Of a DNA stretch of 64,000 nucleotides, positions 42,626 to 51,596 are shown one piece after another. The notes under the pieces were generated by a model. The model had not been told where the DNA came from. It saw only the letters and a program-made list of their open reading frames with translations, and did not search any database. Source of the DNA: Acidobacteriota bacterium (lineage in GTDB: Bacteria; Acidobacteriota; Blastocatellia; Pyrinomonadales; Pyrinomonadaceae); contig JAHBSJ010000013.1 of the NCBI GenBank assembly GCA_019639155.1, positions 1-64,000 of the forward strand, written 5' to 3'. The position numbers were made by a program, and so were the translations under genes. Positions within the stretch are counted from its first letter, which is position 1, and each line of letters begins with the position of its first letter.

Positions 42626-43159
42626 ATGTTTTGCCCAAAATGCGGGACACGAAATCCTGATGACGGAAAATTCTGCCGCAGCTGCGGCAGCGACCTCGGA
42701 GTTGTCTCTGCAGCGTTGACCGGCAAACTTCCTTCGCCGCCTGAGACCGACCGCCGCGGCAGGCCGATCAATATCGGCACTGCGATCAGTGCGATGTTCA
42801 CAGGCATTGCATTCTTTGTGGTATCGATGATCCTGGGAGTGACCGGAGCGGGACGAAATTGGTGGTTCTGGCTGCTGATACCGGCTTTTGCGGTATTCGG
42901 TTCGGGATTTGCGCAGCTTGTGAGGCTCAAAGCAAGAGAGGCCGAAGAAAAGCGTCGATTGGCAGAACGGGAAAATGCACCGTTATTGAATGCTTCTGTG
43001 AATGTATTAGATCCCCTTCCGGCACATATTGCGGCGGCCGCGCCTCGCTATCGCACCGGTGATCTGGTGCCGCCGAGCGTAACCGACGGCACCACGCGAA
43101 ACCTGGAGATAGACCAAGAAGGGCAAACAATGCCCCTTAAGAAAAAAGACCGGGATTAA
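42626..43159 (+). CDS. Zinc-ribbon membrane protein
   Basis: 177 aa. N-terminal CPKCGTRNPDDGKFCRSCG is a classic zinc ribbon (two CxxC pairs, Cys3, 6, 17, 20). Two hydrophobic helices follow (FTGIAFFVVSMILGVTGAG and WWFWLLIPAFAVFGSGFAQL), then a charged tail ending KKKDRD. Zinc-ribbon/two-helix proteins of this kind are common and uncharacterised. It starts 9 nt after rlmB and may share its transcript. Its stop overlaps by 4 bp that of the convergent 43156-45309 gene. No function assigned. Confidence 0.85.
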   Translation: MFCPKCGTRNPDDGKFCRSCGSDLGVVSAALTGKLPSPPETDRRGRPINIGTAISAMFTGIAFFVVSMILGVTGAGRNWWFWLLIPAFAVFGSGFAQLVRLKAREAEEKRRLAERENAPLLNASVNVLDPLPAHIAAAAPRYRTGDLVPPSVTDGTTRNLEIDQEGQTMPLKKKDRD

Positions 43160-45309
43160 CGGCGAACCAACGTCCTTGCCGACCCCGCGTTGCCGGCCGC
43201 ATCCCAAACGCGCAAAGCGATAGAATATTCTCCTGCTGTTGATAGCGACGCTTCGACCGTATATCGCTCACGGCCACTGTCCGAGATCCCGTCTTCGGGA
43301 TAGACGGGCAGCCAAGCTCCGCCGTTAACGCTATATTCCCCTCGGACAAGATAGCCGGAAGCATCGACCGCGTCGAAGACGACACGAGCCTTGTCGCCCG
43401 TGACCTGAGGCGTTCCGACGACTGAAACAACCGGCGGCGTATTGTCTATCTCGACCGGTTCGGTAAAACGTTCGCCCGCCAAGGCATATTGGCCCGGATT
43501 TGACGGCGTGTCGCGAGCAACGATCTTAAAGATGTATTTCCCGTCGGAAAGCGATTGCCCGTCCACCGTCAGGAAATTCTCTTCGATGCCTGTACGAAGC
43601 GGCTTGAACGCGGTCTCTGAGACCTCCCTGAAATAAACGTCAAACACCAGTTTGTCGCCATTCCGGTCCTCGGCGGTCCATTGCAGCGAGACCGCACCTC
43701 GCTGATAAACACGCCGCGGCGGGACGGCAGTGACAGGGATCCCGAACTGCGCGGGATCGAGTCCGGCGATCTCAATGTTCGGATCGATCTGGATCGGAGG
43801 ATTTGGAGCGAGGCCTACGCTTGTCGGCAACAGGCTCAGCGACAATATCTCGGGAGCGATGTTCCTTGGAAGAAACGCCGTATTCACTTCAAAAAGTTTG
43901 GTGGCGTCGGGAGCTCCCCGCAGAACGGCACGCCATTGAAAATATCTCGCCGAAGGGCTCGTTATCTGGCCGCCGCGGGCGTCATTCATCGCCGGCGACC
44001 AATCGCCCCACGTCGCATCGGGACGCTCAGTATTTCCCGAACGGGTCTGTATGGCGACATTGCCTTGTGAACGCCACCAGATGCGCCCCCAGCCCGCGGC
44101 GTTCTTAGCGTCGAGGACCGCAGATTCGTAAGTTCCCTCGGCGGTGGTTTCCGCGCCAAAACGAAAAAGCGAACCTTGATTGCTCGACGTCGCAATGAAC
44201 CCATTTCCTGCTTTTGCGATGTTCGATATCTGAGCTGCGTCTGTTTGAAGCAGCAGTGTCTCGCTCGCGTCGTTGCCGATACGGTAAATTCTGCCTTTGT
44301 CCGATGTTCCCACCAGAGCCCCTGAACCATCAGCAAGCAGTGAAAAACCGGAGACCGTACCTGATGACCAGATTATATCGCTGACGCCGTCAGCGGTGAT
44401 CCGATAAACCGCCGACTTTGCCGCAGACAGGTCATATCGGCTTTTTGAGGGCTGTTCAGGATTTGCAGGATTTGGCCTTTCGACGGTCACAGGCTTGGAT
44501 TCAGCGGGCGTCCCGGCGGCAGCAGGATCGGCCGCCCTCGAGGCTGAAGCAGAGTCGCCCAATGCCAACGCATAAACCGAACCGTCAGCCGCGACAGATA
44601 TTTTGTTTATCTCGCGAAGCGGCGAATCCAACACTCCGAAGGGTTTGCCGTCAGCGGCAAATCGCAAAACTATCGCTCCGGGATCAGTGCCGGCATAGAG
44701 CTCGCCGTTTCGGCCCACAGCCAGTGAAATTATGTTGGTCTCGCTCGAATCGAACAGCAGCGACGCGGCCGGATCGGCGTTTGCCGAACGCACCCTGTAG
44801 ATACGCCCGCCGTCGCCCGTTCCGACGGCCAGAGAGCCGTCCGGCATCACGGCCAGTGCCCAGATGTATTTCTCTTTCGGAGCAAAATAAACATCTGACC
44901 TCCCTGTTCTGTCGATGCGATACACCTTGCCGTCCGGCATCGTTGCGGCAAAAATATCACCGTTCGTACCGATCGCGACCGAAGAAACGTTCATTTCCTC
45001 GAGATCGGCAAAAACGCTGCCGTTCCCCGCCGCATCTACGCGAAAAACCTTGCCTTCGCCGCCGGTCCCGAGATAAACGTTGCCCTGAGCGTCAGTTGCA
45101 CTCGCCCAGATATAAGCCTGTCCGGTCTTAAAAGCCTCGGTCACACGTGGGGCCGGCGAAAGCGTTCCGTTCGCATCGATCGAGACGCTTCGGGCGTCAC
45201 CGCGAAGTACGTCCGAACGCGAGTTCACGGACCATATTTGCGGCTGTGCCGCCGTGCCGGTCAAACCAACTGCAAAAGTGAGAATGGAAAAAAAAAGGAT
45301 AATTTTCAT
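43156..45309 (-). CDS. Secreted beta-propeller protein with Ig/Fn3-like end
   Basis: 717 aa. Signal peptide at 1-21 (IILFFSILTFAVGLTGTAA). From about 60 to 410 the sequence repeats the pattern AxGxxGxIYxGTxDGKVYRI (for example QGNVYLGTGGEGKVFRV, NGDIFAATMPDGKVYRI), so a six- or seven-bladed propeller of NHL/PQQ type. An Ala/Pro-rich insertion lies at about 255-285. The last ~200 residues read like a fibronectin/Ig-type domain (QWTAEDRNGDKLVFDVYF, DNTPPVVSVVGTPQ). Exported. No catalytic residues are visible; ligand unknown. ATG start. It converges on the zinc-ribbon gene. Confidence 0.85.
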   Translation of the reverse strand: MKIILFFSILTFAVGLTGTAAQPQIWSVNSRSDVLRGDARSVSIDANGTLSPAPRVTEAFKTGQAYIWASATDAQGNVYLGTGGEGKVFRVDAAGNGSVFADLEEMNVSSVAIGTNGDIFAATMPDGKVYRIDRTGRSDVYFAPKEKYIWALAVMPDGSLAVGTGDGGRIYRVRSANADPAASLLFDSSETNIISLAVGRNGELYAGTDPGAIVLRFAADGKPFGVLDSPLREINKISVAADGSVYALALGDSASASRAADPAAAGTPAESKPVTVERPNPANPEQPSKSRYDLSAAKSAVYRITADGVSDIIWSSGTVSGFSLLADGSGALVGTSDKGRIYRIGNDASETLLLQTDAAQISNIAKAGNGFIATSSNQGSLFRFGAETTAEGTYESAVLDAKNAAGWGRIWWRSQGNVAIQTRSGNTERPDATWGDWSPAMNDARGGQITSPSARYFQWRAVLRGAPDATKLFEVNTAFLPRNIAPEILSLSLLPTSVGLAPNPPIQIDPNIEIAGLDPAQFGIPVTAVPPRRVYQRGAVSLQWTAEDRNGDKLVFDVYFREVSETAFKPLRTGIEENFLTVDGQSLSDGKYIFKIVARDTPSNPGQYALAGERFTEPVEIDNTPPVVSVVGTPQVTGDKARVVFDAVDASGYLVRGEYSVNGGAWLPVYPEDGISDSGRERYTVEASLSTAGEYSIALRVWDAAGNAGSARTLVRR

Positions 45310-45371
45310 CGAATATCTGGTGAATAGAAAAGTTAGATTATGATAACAGATTGGCGGAAAGTGACGAGGGA

Positions 45372-45518
45372 TTAGTCACGAGTGTTGAGTGATAAGTGCT
45401 GAGTGATGCGTGATAAGTGGCGAGTGACGAGTGAAGGAGGCCACGCAGACTTAGCTATTTCCCCTTTTCCCTATTTGCCCGTTTCCCCTTTTTTACTCTT
45501 CACTGTTCACTGTTCACT
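45372..45518. repeat. 7-bp tandem repeat stretches
   Basis: From 45372 to 45435 the sequence is a chain of 7-bp units of the form GAGTGAT/AAGTGCT/GCGTGAT/AAGTGGC/GAGTGAC. A second run, TTCACTGTTCACTGTTCAC, lies at about 45498-45518 and reaches into the 3' end of the NDH-2 gene (stop at 45514). Between them is pyrimidine-rich DNA. The whole gap 45310-45513 contains no gene. Confidence 0.7.
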
Positions 45519-46782
45519 TTCCCTCACGTAGCTCATCAGCATCACCTACGATCAGACGAGCGGAGCGTTCGCGTGTCATGTATGCCCAGAACCAATCAGC
45601 CATGACGGCGAGTTTGTTCCTGAATCCGATAAGAAAAACGACGTGTAGAAATAGCCACATCAGCCACGCGACAAAGCCGCGAAACCGCCATCCGCCGATC
45701 TCAGCTATCGCTTTTTTTCGGCCGATGGTAGCCATCGTTCCCTTATTCACGTAAACGAAATCGCGGCGCGGTTTGCCGTCGATGTCGGCAAGAATGTTCT
45801 CTGCGGCAAGCTCGCCCATCTGCATCGCCGCAGGCGAGACGCCGGGCACGGGCTCGCCGTTCGCCTGTTCGACATACGCCATATCGCCGATGACGAAGAT
45901 ATTCTCGCGGCCCGGAATGGAAAGGTCCGGCGAGACCAGAACGCGGCCCGCACGATCCGTCTCAGCCCCAAGTTTACCGCCGAGCGGCGATGCTGCGACG
46001 CCGGTCGCCCATAGAACGACATCGCATTCGATCTCGCGGTCGCCGACGCGGATCCGGCCGTCGCCGACACCCGTTACAAAACCATTCAGATGAACCTCGA
46101 CCCCGAGCGATTCGAGCTGCTCTTTCGCACTCGCCGAAAGCTCCTCGTGAAACGTTCCCAATATCCGGTCCGAACCTTCGAAAAGCATCACGCGTGCCTG
46201 TCGCGTGTCGATCAGTTTGAAATCGTTTGCCAACGCTTTGCGTGCGATATCGGCGATAGCACCGGCCAATTCAACGCCCGTCGCACCGCCGCCGATGACG
46301 ACGAAATTCAGCGGTTTTCGATAACCGGTAATGTAGGCCTCGCGTTCGGCAATCTCGAACGCCAGCAGCACACGCCGGCGTATCTCGACCGCGTCCTCGA
46401 TGGTTTTGAGCCCCGGAGCGTGCTGCTCCCACGCGTCATTGCCGAAATACGAATGCCTCGCCCCTGCGGCGACTATCAGCTTGTCATACGCGACCTGCGA
46501 ACCGTCGTTCAAGACGACGCGGCATTGTTCCTCGTCGATCTCGACCGCGTCGCCCAAAATGACCTCGATGTTCTTCGCCTTTGCCAATATTCGGCGTATC
46601 GGCTGCGCTATCTCGCCCGGCGACAACACCGCCGTCGCCACCTGATACAGCAGCGGCTGAAACACATGGTGATTCTTGCGGTCGATCAGCGTCACGCGGA
46701 CGGGCTTGTTCGCCAACGCCTTCGCCGCCCACAACCCGCCAAACCCGCCACCGATGATCACAACCCTTGGCTCCTGCCCCAT
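45514..46782 (-). CDS. ndh: Type II NADH dehydrogenase (NDH-2)
   Basis: 422 aa. Two dinucleotide-binding folds: VVIIGGGFGGLWAAKALANK at the N-terminus (FAD) and NFVVIGGGATGVELAGAIADIA near 160 (NADH). NIFVIGDMAYV with the preceding region gives the second FAD motif. The C-terminus has an amphipathic segment (AWLMWLFLHVVFLIGFRNKL) that anchors this monotopic enzyme to the inner membrane. Transfers electrons from NADH to quinone without pumping protons. ATG. A heptamer repeat region and a terminator lie upstream, so it is likely transcribed alone. All family motifs look intact. Confidence 0.95.
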   Translation of the reverse strand: MGQEPRVVIIGGGFGGLWAAKALANKPVRVTLIDRKNHHVFQPLLYQVATAVLSPGEIAQPIRRILAKAKNIEVILGDAVEIDEEQCRVVLNDGSQVAYDKLIVAAGARHSYFGNDAWEQHAPGLKTIEDAVEIRRRVLLAFEIAEREAYITGYRKPLNFVVIGGGATGVELAGAIADIARKALANDFKLIDTRQARVMLFEGSDRILGTFHEELSASAKEQLESLGVEVHLNGFVTGVGDGRIRVGDREIECDVVLWATGVAASPLGGKLGAETDRAGRVLVSPDLSIPGRENIFVIGDMAYVEQANGEPVPGVSPAAMQMGELAAENILADIDGKPRRDFVYVNKGTMATIGRKKAIAEIGGWRFRGFVAWLMWLFLHVVFLIGFRNKLAVMADWFWAYMTRERSARLIVGDADELREGK

Positions 46783-46828
46783 ACACCTCTCCGTACGACC
46801 GTCAACACCAAAAGTTTATCATCCCAAC

Positions 46829-46875
46829 AAAAAACGGCCGCGGAAGCCCTTTAGCATAAGGATACTCCGCGGCCC
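46829..46875 (-). terminator. Intrinsic terminator of the 47038 gene
   Basis: GGCCGCGGA (46836-46844) and TCCGCGGCC (46866-46874) form a perfect 9-bp stem with an inner CCTT/AAGG pair. On the minus strand the stem is followed by CGTTTTTTG. It lies downstream of the gene 47038-47655, after the intervening heptamer repeats. Confidence 0.8.
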
Positions 46876-47036
46876 GATCAGTGGACGTTGGTCAGTGGCC
46901 AGTGGGCCGTGGTCGGCAGCAAGCCCCCGCCGGCCCGAGCGTATACACTTCCTACTTCCGTCTTCCCTCTTCCCTGCTTACTGCTCACTGCTCACTGCTT
47001 ACTGCTTACTTCTCACTGCTTACTGCTCGCTCATAA
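46876..47036. repeat. 7-bp tandem repeats between NDH-2 and the 47038 gene
   Basis: A chain of CTGCTCA/CTGCTTA units (46974-47030) reads as nine 7-bp units with single changes. Upstream are related pieces GTCAGTGGCCAGTGGG and CCTACTTCCGTCTTCC. Same unit family as at 45372 and 58200. No gene in this gap; the units end 2 bp before the stop of the 47038 gene. Confidence 0.7.
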
Positions 47037-47037
47037 T

Positions 47038-47655
47038 TCAGTTCGCTCCATAGACCACTGCCGAATTAGAAAAGTTCGAAATCGAATTGGATGCGACGGC
47101 ACGGACGCGGTATTCGCAGTACATGCCCGGTGAAACGTTCGTGTCGGTATATGACTGCCGTCGGGTGTTCGCGTAGATAGCCCAATCGACCGTGTCGCCA
47201 TGCCGACGCCATATCTCGTACATTACCGACCCGTTCCGGTTGTTGCCGCGGAATTTGATCACATTGACGCCATTCGAATAGCCGAAACCCGAGAGTTCGG
47301 TCGGATCCTGTGCCTGATAGGTACCGATCGCAGGTTCGCGGTAGTCAAAACCGCAGAAATCGAACTGCTCTTTTGGTGCGACACCCGCGATCAGCGAATT
47401 ACGTACTTGTGACATCAGCTCGATTATCTGTTGACGCATCGTGTTCTTGATACTGACCACCGCCTTGCGCTCGCCCTCTGTCGCCATCGCCGCCTGTGCC
47501 TGTACATCCAGGTCTGCGGGCAGCGTGCCAATGGCCGTTTCCAGGCTGGTGCGCACCGCCGGGTCTATCGCATCCAGCTTTGTCCCGCCCAGCAGGTCCA
47601 GCACATTTGCCGCAAAATCCGCCAGGTCATTATCCGAAAGTCTTCTGTAGTTCAT
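47038..47655 (-). CDS. Hypothetical protein with Fn3-like C-terminal part
   Basis: 205 aa, not recognised. N-terminal half is helical and acidic (DLADFAANVLDLLGGTKLDAIDPAV, then VSIKNTMRQQIIELMSQVRNSL). C-terminal half (about 100-205) reads as a beta-sandwich of fibronectin-III type (VMYEIWRRHGDTVDWAIYANT and PGMYCEYRVRAVASNSISNFS). No signal peptide. ATG with a strong AGGAGA site 8-13 nt upstream, plus a clear TTGACA promoter. Preceded by its own operator-like palindrome. It lies beside the restriction-modification operon but is transcribed separately. Could be a phage-tail-associated or surface protein; no firm evidence. Confidence 0.75.
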   Translation of the reverse strand: MNYRRLSDNDLADFAANVLDLLGGTKLDAIDPAVRTSLETAIGTLPADLDVQAQAAMATEGERKAVVSIKNTMRQQIIELMSQVRNSLIAGVAPKEQFDFCGFDYREPAIGTYQAQDPTELSGFGYSNGVNVIKFRGNNRNGSVMYEIWRRHGDTVDWAIYANTRRQSYTDTNVSPGMYCEYRVRAVASNSISNFSNSAVVYGAN

Positions 47656-47708
47656 AAGTATTGTCTCCTGTGTAGTGTGTTTTCTCTATTGTGTGTATTT
47701 CACGTATC

Positions 47709-47765
47709 ACAACATCTGTTGTGTCTGAGAAAACGACCATAGCACACAAATATTTCATTTGTCAA
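47709..47765 (-). promoter_or_regulatory. Promoter and palindromic operator of the 47038 gene
   Basis: Minus strand: perfect TTGACA (47765-47760), 18-bp spacer, TATGGT (47741-47736, 4/6). Downstream of the predicted start lies the 14-bp palindrome ACAACATCTGTTGT (47709-47722; arms ACAACA/TGTTGT), a plausible operator. About 75 nt of leader precede the ATG at 47655. Confidence 0.6.
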
Positions 47766-47791
47766 GTGCCGTTGCATCTGTGCAACGGCAC
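47766..47791 (-). terminator. 11-bp perfect hairpin after hsdR
   Basis: GTGCCGTTGCA-TCTG-TGCAACGGCAC (47766-47791). It lies 57 nt after the hsdR stop at 47848 on the minus strand and just upstream of the -35 of the next gene. No T tract follows, so termination would be factor dependent, or it acts as a boundary or 3' protective stem. Confidence 0.55.
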
Positions 47792-47847
47792 GGCAGAAAA
47801 CCGACGTGATGACGACAAGCGATCCACGACGCGTCGATAGCAAGTGA

Positions 47848-50800
47848 TCAACCCGCCGTCACCTGATCTGCAAGAAGCACCGCCTGGGCGAGCACCGTCT
47901 CAATTGCCTTTGGCTGTTTATCGGGAGGGTAGCCGTGTTTGGCTAAAGTCCGGCGGACGAGGACCATCAGCTTCGCTCGTGAACTTTCTCTGATCGGCCA
48001 GTCGATAGTTGCGTTTTTCTTTATTTTGTCCGCTATCTCGCGGGCGATGTCGCGTAATGTGTCATCTCCCAGCACCTTAACTGCGGAATCATTTACTTCG
48101 AGCGCGTTGTAGAAAGCGACCTCGTCTTCTGTCAGGCCGAGCCGCTCGCCCTCTTTGTCAGATTCGCGTACGTCACGGGCTAGCTTGATGAGTTCCTCGA
48201 TGATCTGCGAGGTCGAGAGAAGGTTGTTCTGATATTTCTTTATCGCCGTCTCGAGCATTTCAAGCATTGCCTTGCTCTTGACGAGATTCTTTTTCATCCT
48301 GACGCTGACCTCGTCATTCAGGATCTTTCGCAAAAGCTCGATCGCGAGGTTTTTGTGCTTCATTCCCTTCACTTCCAAAAGGAACTCATCCGATAGGATC
48401 GAGATATTAGGCTTGTCCATGCCGACAGCGTCGAAAATATCTACGACCTTGTCCGAGCGTATCGAAGCGTCAACAATGCGGCGGATTGCCGTGTCTATTT
48501 CCTCGTCTGTGCGAGCGGCGGCGCCGCTTCCGCCGAATTTTGCGATTCTTGCTTTCAACGCCTGAAAGAACGCGACCTCCTCTGCCATGGCGGCTGCGGC
48601 GGGGTGCGGCATTGTCAGAGCGAATGCCTGGCTGAGCAAAGCGACCTCACGAACAAATCGCTCCTTCCCGTTGTCGATTCCGAGAATGTGCTCTTCGGCT
48701 TCGAGTATGATCTCCATCTTTTGCCGCGGATCAGCGGTAAAGAAACGCTTGTATGCGAAACCGTCGTCGTCATAAGCCTCTGCGTCCTCCTGCAAAATAT
48801 CCTCACGGGAGCTGCTCGCCTCCGAGAACATCTGCTCCACGACTTCTTTCTTCTCTCTAAGAACGTGAACCGCTTTCTCGATGTCTTCTGTCGGGTCACC
48901 TTTTCCTCCGGCGTTGCCGTAGAACGAGAGAGCTTTCTTGAGGTCTCCCGCAAGGCCTAGATAATCCACGACCAGTCCGCCGGGCTTGTCTTTGAAAACG
49001 CGATTGACCCGGGCGATAGCCTGCATCAGCGTATGGCCGCGCATCAGCTTGTCTACATAGAGCGTGTGCAGGCACGGTGCGTCAAAGCCCGTCAGCCACA
49101 TGTCGATGACGATCACGACAGACAGCGGATCGTTCTCGTCCTTGAACCTGTCGGCAAGAGCTCGTCTTTCCTGTTTGGTCGTGTGATGCCGTGCGAGTTC
49201 GGGACCGTCTGAGGAAGTCGCGGTCATTATGACCTTGATCCTTCCTTTCGCTTTGTCCGTGTCGTGCCAGTCAGGACGCAAGGCAATGATCTCGTCATAA
49301 AGCTGAGCCGCGATGCGGCGGCTCATCGCTACTATCATTGCCTTGCCGACGAAGACGGCCTGTCTCGCTTCAAAGTGCTTGAGAATATCGGCGGCAAGAT
49401 TCTTGACACGCTGCGTATTTCCAACGACGGCTTCAACCTGCGTCCATTTCGCCTTAGCTTTTTGTTTGTCGGTGACCGCCGCGTTGTCTTCTAGCTCGGT
49501 GTCGAGCTGCTTTAGCAGCCGCCTGCCTTCCTCGGTGAGGTTTACCTTAGCCAGGCGACTCTCGTAGAGGATCGGAACGGTGGCTTTGTCATCGACCGCA
49601 TCCTTGATGTCGTACTTGTCTATGTAATCGCCAAAGACCTGAGGCGTGTTCTTATCTTCCTTCTCTATCGGTGTTCCGGTAAAGCCAACATATGTGGCGT
49701 TTGGCAACGCATCGCGAAGGTACTTGGCGAAACCATACGCCAGTCGCTGTCCTACTATCTCTTTTGTTTCCGAATCAACGATGTCGCGGACCTCGGCCTC
49801 AAAGCCGTACTGCGTGCGGTGGGCTTCGTCGGCGATAACGACGATGTTCTTCCTTTCTGAAAGCGTGTCGTAAACCGCACCACCGTCTGTCGGCAAGAAT
49901 TTCTGAATCGTAGTGAACACGATCCCGCCGCTCGCGACCTTTAAAAGTTCCTTCAAATGATCGCGGCTCTGTGCTTGAACGGGTTCTTGCCTTAGAAGCT
50001 GCTTTGCTCCGGCAAATGTACCGAAAAGCTGTTCATCGAGATCGTTGCGGTCTGTAATGAGGACTATGGTCGGATTGTCCAGGCTCTGGACGAGTTTTCC
50101 CGAGTAGAAAACCATCGACAGCGACTTTCCGGAGCCTTGAGTGTGCCATATTACGCCTGCCCTGCGGTTGGCGCAACCCTCTCCCGACCTCTCCCACGGG
50201 GAGAGGAGGGAAGACAGTCTATCCAATACTGGTTCGGGACTATCGAGTAGTTCTGCGTTCTTGAAACGGACTACTTTGTTTCCGAGAGTGGTCAGATACT
50301 TGTCTCGAATCGAGTCATGCCTCTGTTGCTCGGTCGAATCGTGCACCTCACCGTCGAATTCAACGACGAGTTTTTTCTCATGACAGTAGAAATCTACGAC
50401 ATAGTCCCCGATCTGATGCTGCCGACGAAATTTCAAACCGAGAAACCTTTTGTTACGAACCAATTCCCAAAAGATCTCTTCGGCGGAGGTTTGTTTCTTC
50501 CTTAGCTCTCTGGCTAGATCGAGTAATCCAGCAAACTCAAAGCCGCCCCTGTAATTAGAGCTTCCCTCCCTTTGGGAGGGACTGAGGGAGGGTGCGTAAG
50601 CATGTTGTGCCTGTCCTGCTCCGGTTCTGCCAAGTCCCTCCCTCTGGGAGGGATTTAGGGAGGGTTGAGAGTATCCTGCTGCCCGCAGGGTACTCTCAAT
50701 AGCTTTATTGACAGCGTAATACTGATGATACGCCGCGAGTTTCTTTACCGTCTCGATCTGGGTGATGCCGGTCTTTGGGTCTTCCTTTTTGCTCTTCTCA

Positions 50801-51591
50801 AAGACGATGAAATTCCGCACGAGATCGAGCAGCGTCTCTCGGTTCAGCATTCCTCGAACAAGAGTGTCGATCTGGGGCGTAAACTTTGAAGCGTCTTTGT
50901 TCCCGTCAACAGACTTCCACGCCATAAAGCGTGACAGGCCTGCCGATATTGTGCCGGCCCTTGCCTCGTGTCCGTCGGAGATGACGGAGAATGCGTTGTA
51001 GTTAAAGATGCTCGGGATCAGTGCCTTGTATGTTTCGACCTGCTTGAATGCGGACTGGATCGATGCGTTCTCGTCCGCCGGGTTCTTTACCTCCAGCAGG
51101 ACGAGCGGAATGCCGTTGACAAAGAGCAGCACGTCGATCCGCTTTGTGTGATTGTTCTCCTGAACGGTGAACTGGTTTACGGCGAGGAAGTCGTTATTTC
51201 CCGCGGTCCCGAAATCGATCAGCGCGACCTCATGGCTCCGCTCAAACCCGTCCTTCTGATACGGCACCCTTACCTTCTCGATCAGGAACGAATGAAACTC
51301 TTCGTTGTTGGTCGTCAGATTCTCTCTCCCACTGGGAGAGCCGGAGAGGGTTAAACGCTCAATGCGTTTAATAGCCGCCTCGCATGCCGCAGCAGGAATA
51401 TCCGGATTTATCCTCGCAACCGCATCTCGCAAACGTCCGAGCAGCAAGACTTGCTCGTAACTCTCACGCTCAGGCTGTCCTCCCTCACCTTGGGAGGGAC
51501 CGAGGGAGGGTCCGAAGGAATACGAATAGCCAAGAGCCTGCAGCTCATTAAGCGCGTATTCTTCGATCTGGTTTTCGGTTATTGGTTTCAA
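47848..51591 (-). CDS. hsdR: Type I restriction enzyme R subunit with internal DUF559 domain
   Basis: 1247 aa from a TTG at 51591 (8 nt after the previous stop; longer frame lacks a start context). N-terminal PD-(D/E)XK nuclease: [22 protein letters not shown] (about 151-170, Asp and EVK). Motor: HTQGSGKS (Walker A, about 481-488), [14 protein letters not shown]. The usual join between [10 protein letters not shown] and [10 protein letters not shown] is broken by a ~169-aa insertion (about 306-473) with a DUF559-type nuclease ([26 protein letters not shown]). Two smaller repeat-derived insertions lie near residues 28-40 and 80-90. Cuts and translocates DNA with HsdM/HsdS. Reading frame is intact throughout; activity is not guaranteed. 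Confidence 0.93.
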   Translation of the reverse strand: MKPITENQIEEYALNELQALGYSYSFGPSLGPSQGEGGQPERESYEQVLLLGRLRDAVARINPDIPAAACEAAIKRIERLTLSGSPSGRENLTTNNEEFHSFLIEKVRVPYQKDGFERSHEVALIDFGTAGNNDFLAVNQFTVQENNHTKRIDVLLFVNGIPLVLLEVKNPADENASIQSAFKQVETYKALIPSIFNYNAFSVISDGHEARAGTISAGLSRFMAWKSVDGNKDASKFTPQIDTLVRGMLNRETLLDLVRNFIVFEKSKKEDPKTGITQIETVKKLAAYHQYYAVNKAIESTLRAAGYSQPSLNPSQREGLGRTGAGQAQHAYAPSLSPSQREGSSNYRGGFEFAGLLDLARELRKKQTSAEEIFWELVRNKRFLGLKFRRQHQIGDYVVDFYCHEKKLVVEFDGEVHDSTEQQRHDSIRDKYLTTLGNKVVRFKNAELLDSPEPVLDRLSSLLSPWERSGEGCANRRAGVIWHTQGSGKSLSMVFYSGKLVQSLDNPTIVLITDRNDLDEQLFGTFAGAKQLLRQEPVQAQSRDHLKELLKVASGGIVFTTIQKFLPTDGGAVYDTLSERKNIVVIADEAHRTQYGFEAEVRDIVDSETKEIVGQRLAYGFAKYLRDALPNATYVGFTGTPIEKEDKNTPQVFGDYIDKYDIKDAVDDKATVPILYESRLAKVNLTEEGRRLLKQLDTELEDNAAVTDKQKAKAKWTQVEAVVGNTQRVKNLAADILKHFEARQAVFVGKAMIVAMSRRIAAQLYDEIIALRPDWHDTDKAKGRIKVIMTATSSDGPELARHHTTKQERRALADRFKDENDPLSVVIVIDMWLTGFDAPCLHTLYVDKLMRGHTLMQAIARVNRVFKDKPGGLVVDYLGLAGDLKKALSFYGNAGGKGDPTEDIEKAVHVLREKKEVVEQMFSEASSSREDILQEDAEAYDDDGFAYKRFFTADPRQKMEIILEAEEHILGIDNGKERFVREVALLSQAFALTMPHPAAAAMAEEVAFFQALKARIAKFGGSGAAARTDEEIDTAIRRIVDASIRSDKVVDIFDAVGMDKPNISILSDEFLLEVKGMKHKNLAIELLRKILNDEVSVRMKKNLVKSKAMLEMLETAIKKYQNNLLSTSQIIEELIKLARDVRESDKEGERLGLTEDEVAFYNALEVNDSAVKVLGDDTLRDIAREIADKIKKNATIDWPIRESSRAKLMVLVRRTLAKHGYPPDKQPKAIETVLAQAVLLADQVTAG
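50175..50666 (-). mobile_element. Palindrome-bounded DUF559 nuclease insertion within hsdR
   Basis: 492 bp (164 codons) read in frame inside hsdR. Ends are oppositely oriented copies of a ~34-bp palindromic unit: 50175-50211 (outer end AACCCTC) and 50634-50666 (outer end GAGGGTT); a third copy is at 50562-50593. Between them lies a DUF559 domain (about 50545-50215) with [16 protein letters not shown] and [10 protein letters not shown], the latter matching the E-D-x-H-D pattern of VSR-like nucleases. DUF559 proteins usually stand alone at about 110-140 aa. This looks like a mobile or once-mobile nuclease cassette; mobility is inferred. Confidence 0.75.
50665..50699. other. 35-bp quasi-palindrome at the hsdR insertion junction
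   Basis: TTGAGAGTATCCTGC (50665-50679), loop TGCCC, GCAGGGTACTCTCAA (50685-50699): 15-bp arms with a single T/C mismatch. One arm belongs to the original HsdR sequence (ESTLRAA), the other to the insertion side (GYSQ). This suggests either a target preference for hairpins or inverted copying of flanking DNA during insertion. Confidence 0.7.
51322..51352. repeat. Palindromic unit in hsdR, in frame (copy near residue 85)
   Basis: CTCTCTCCCACTGGGAGAG, then CCGGAGAGGGTT: stem plus terminal GAGGGTT, forward orientation. It encodes the [12 protein letters not shown] stretch, where other R subunits have a short loop. No frameshift or stop results. Confidence 0.7.
51479..51511. repeat. Palindromic unit in hsdR, in frame (near residue 33)
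   Basis: CCTCCCTCACCTTGGGAGGG, then ACCGAGGGAGGGT: the same unit as the other copies, forward orientation. It encodes [12 protein letters not shown], inserted between GYSYSF and QPERESYEQ, where R subunits normally have a short loop. Confidence 0.7.
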
Positions 51592-51596
51592 TTCTC

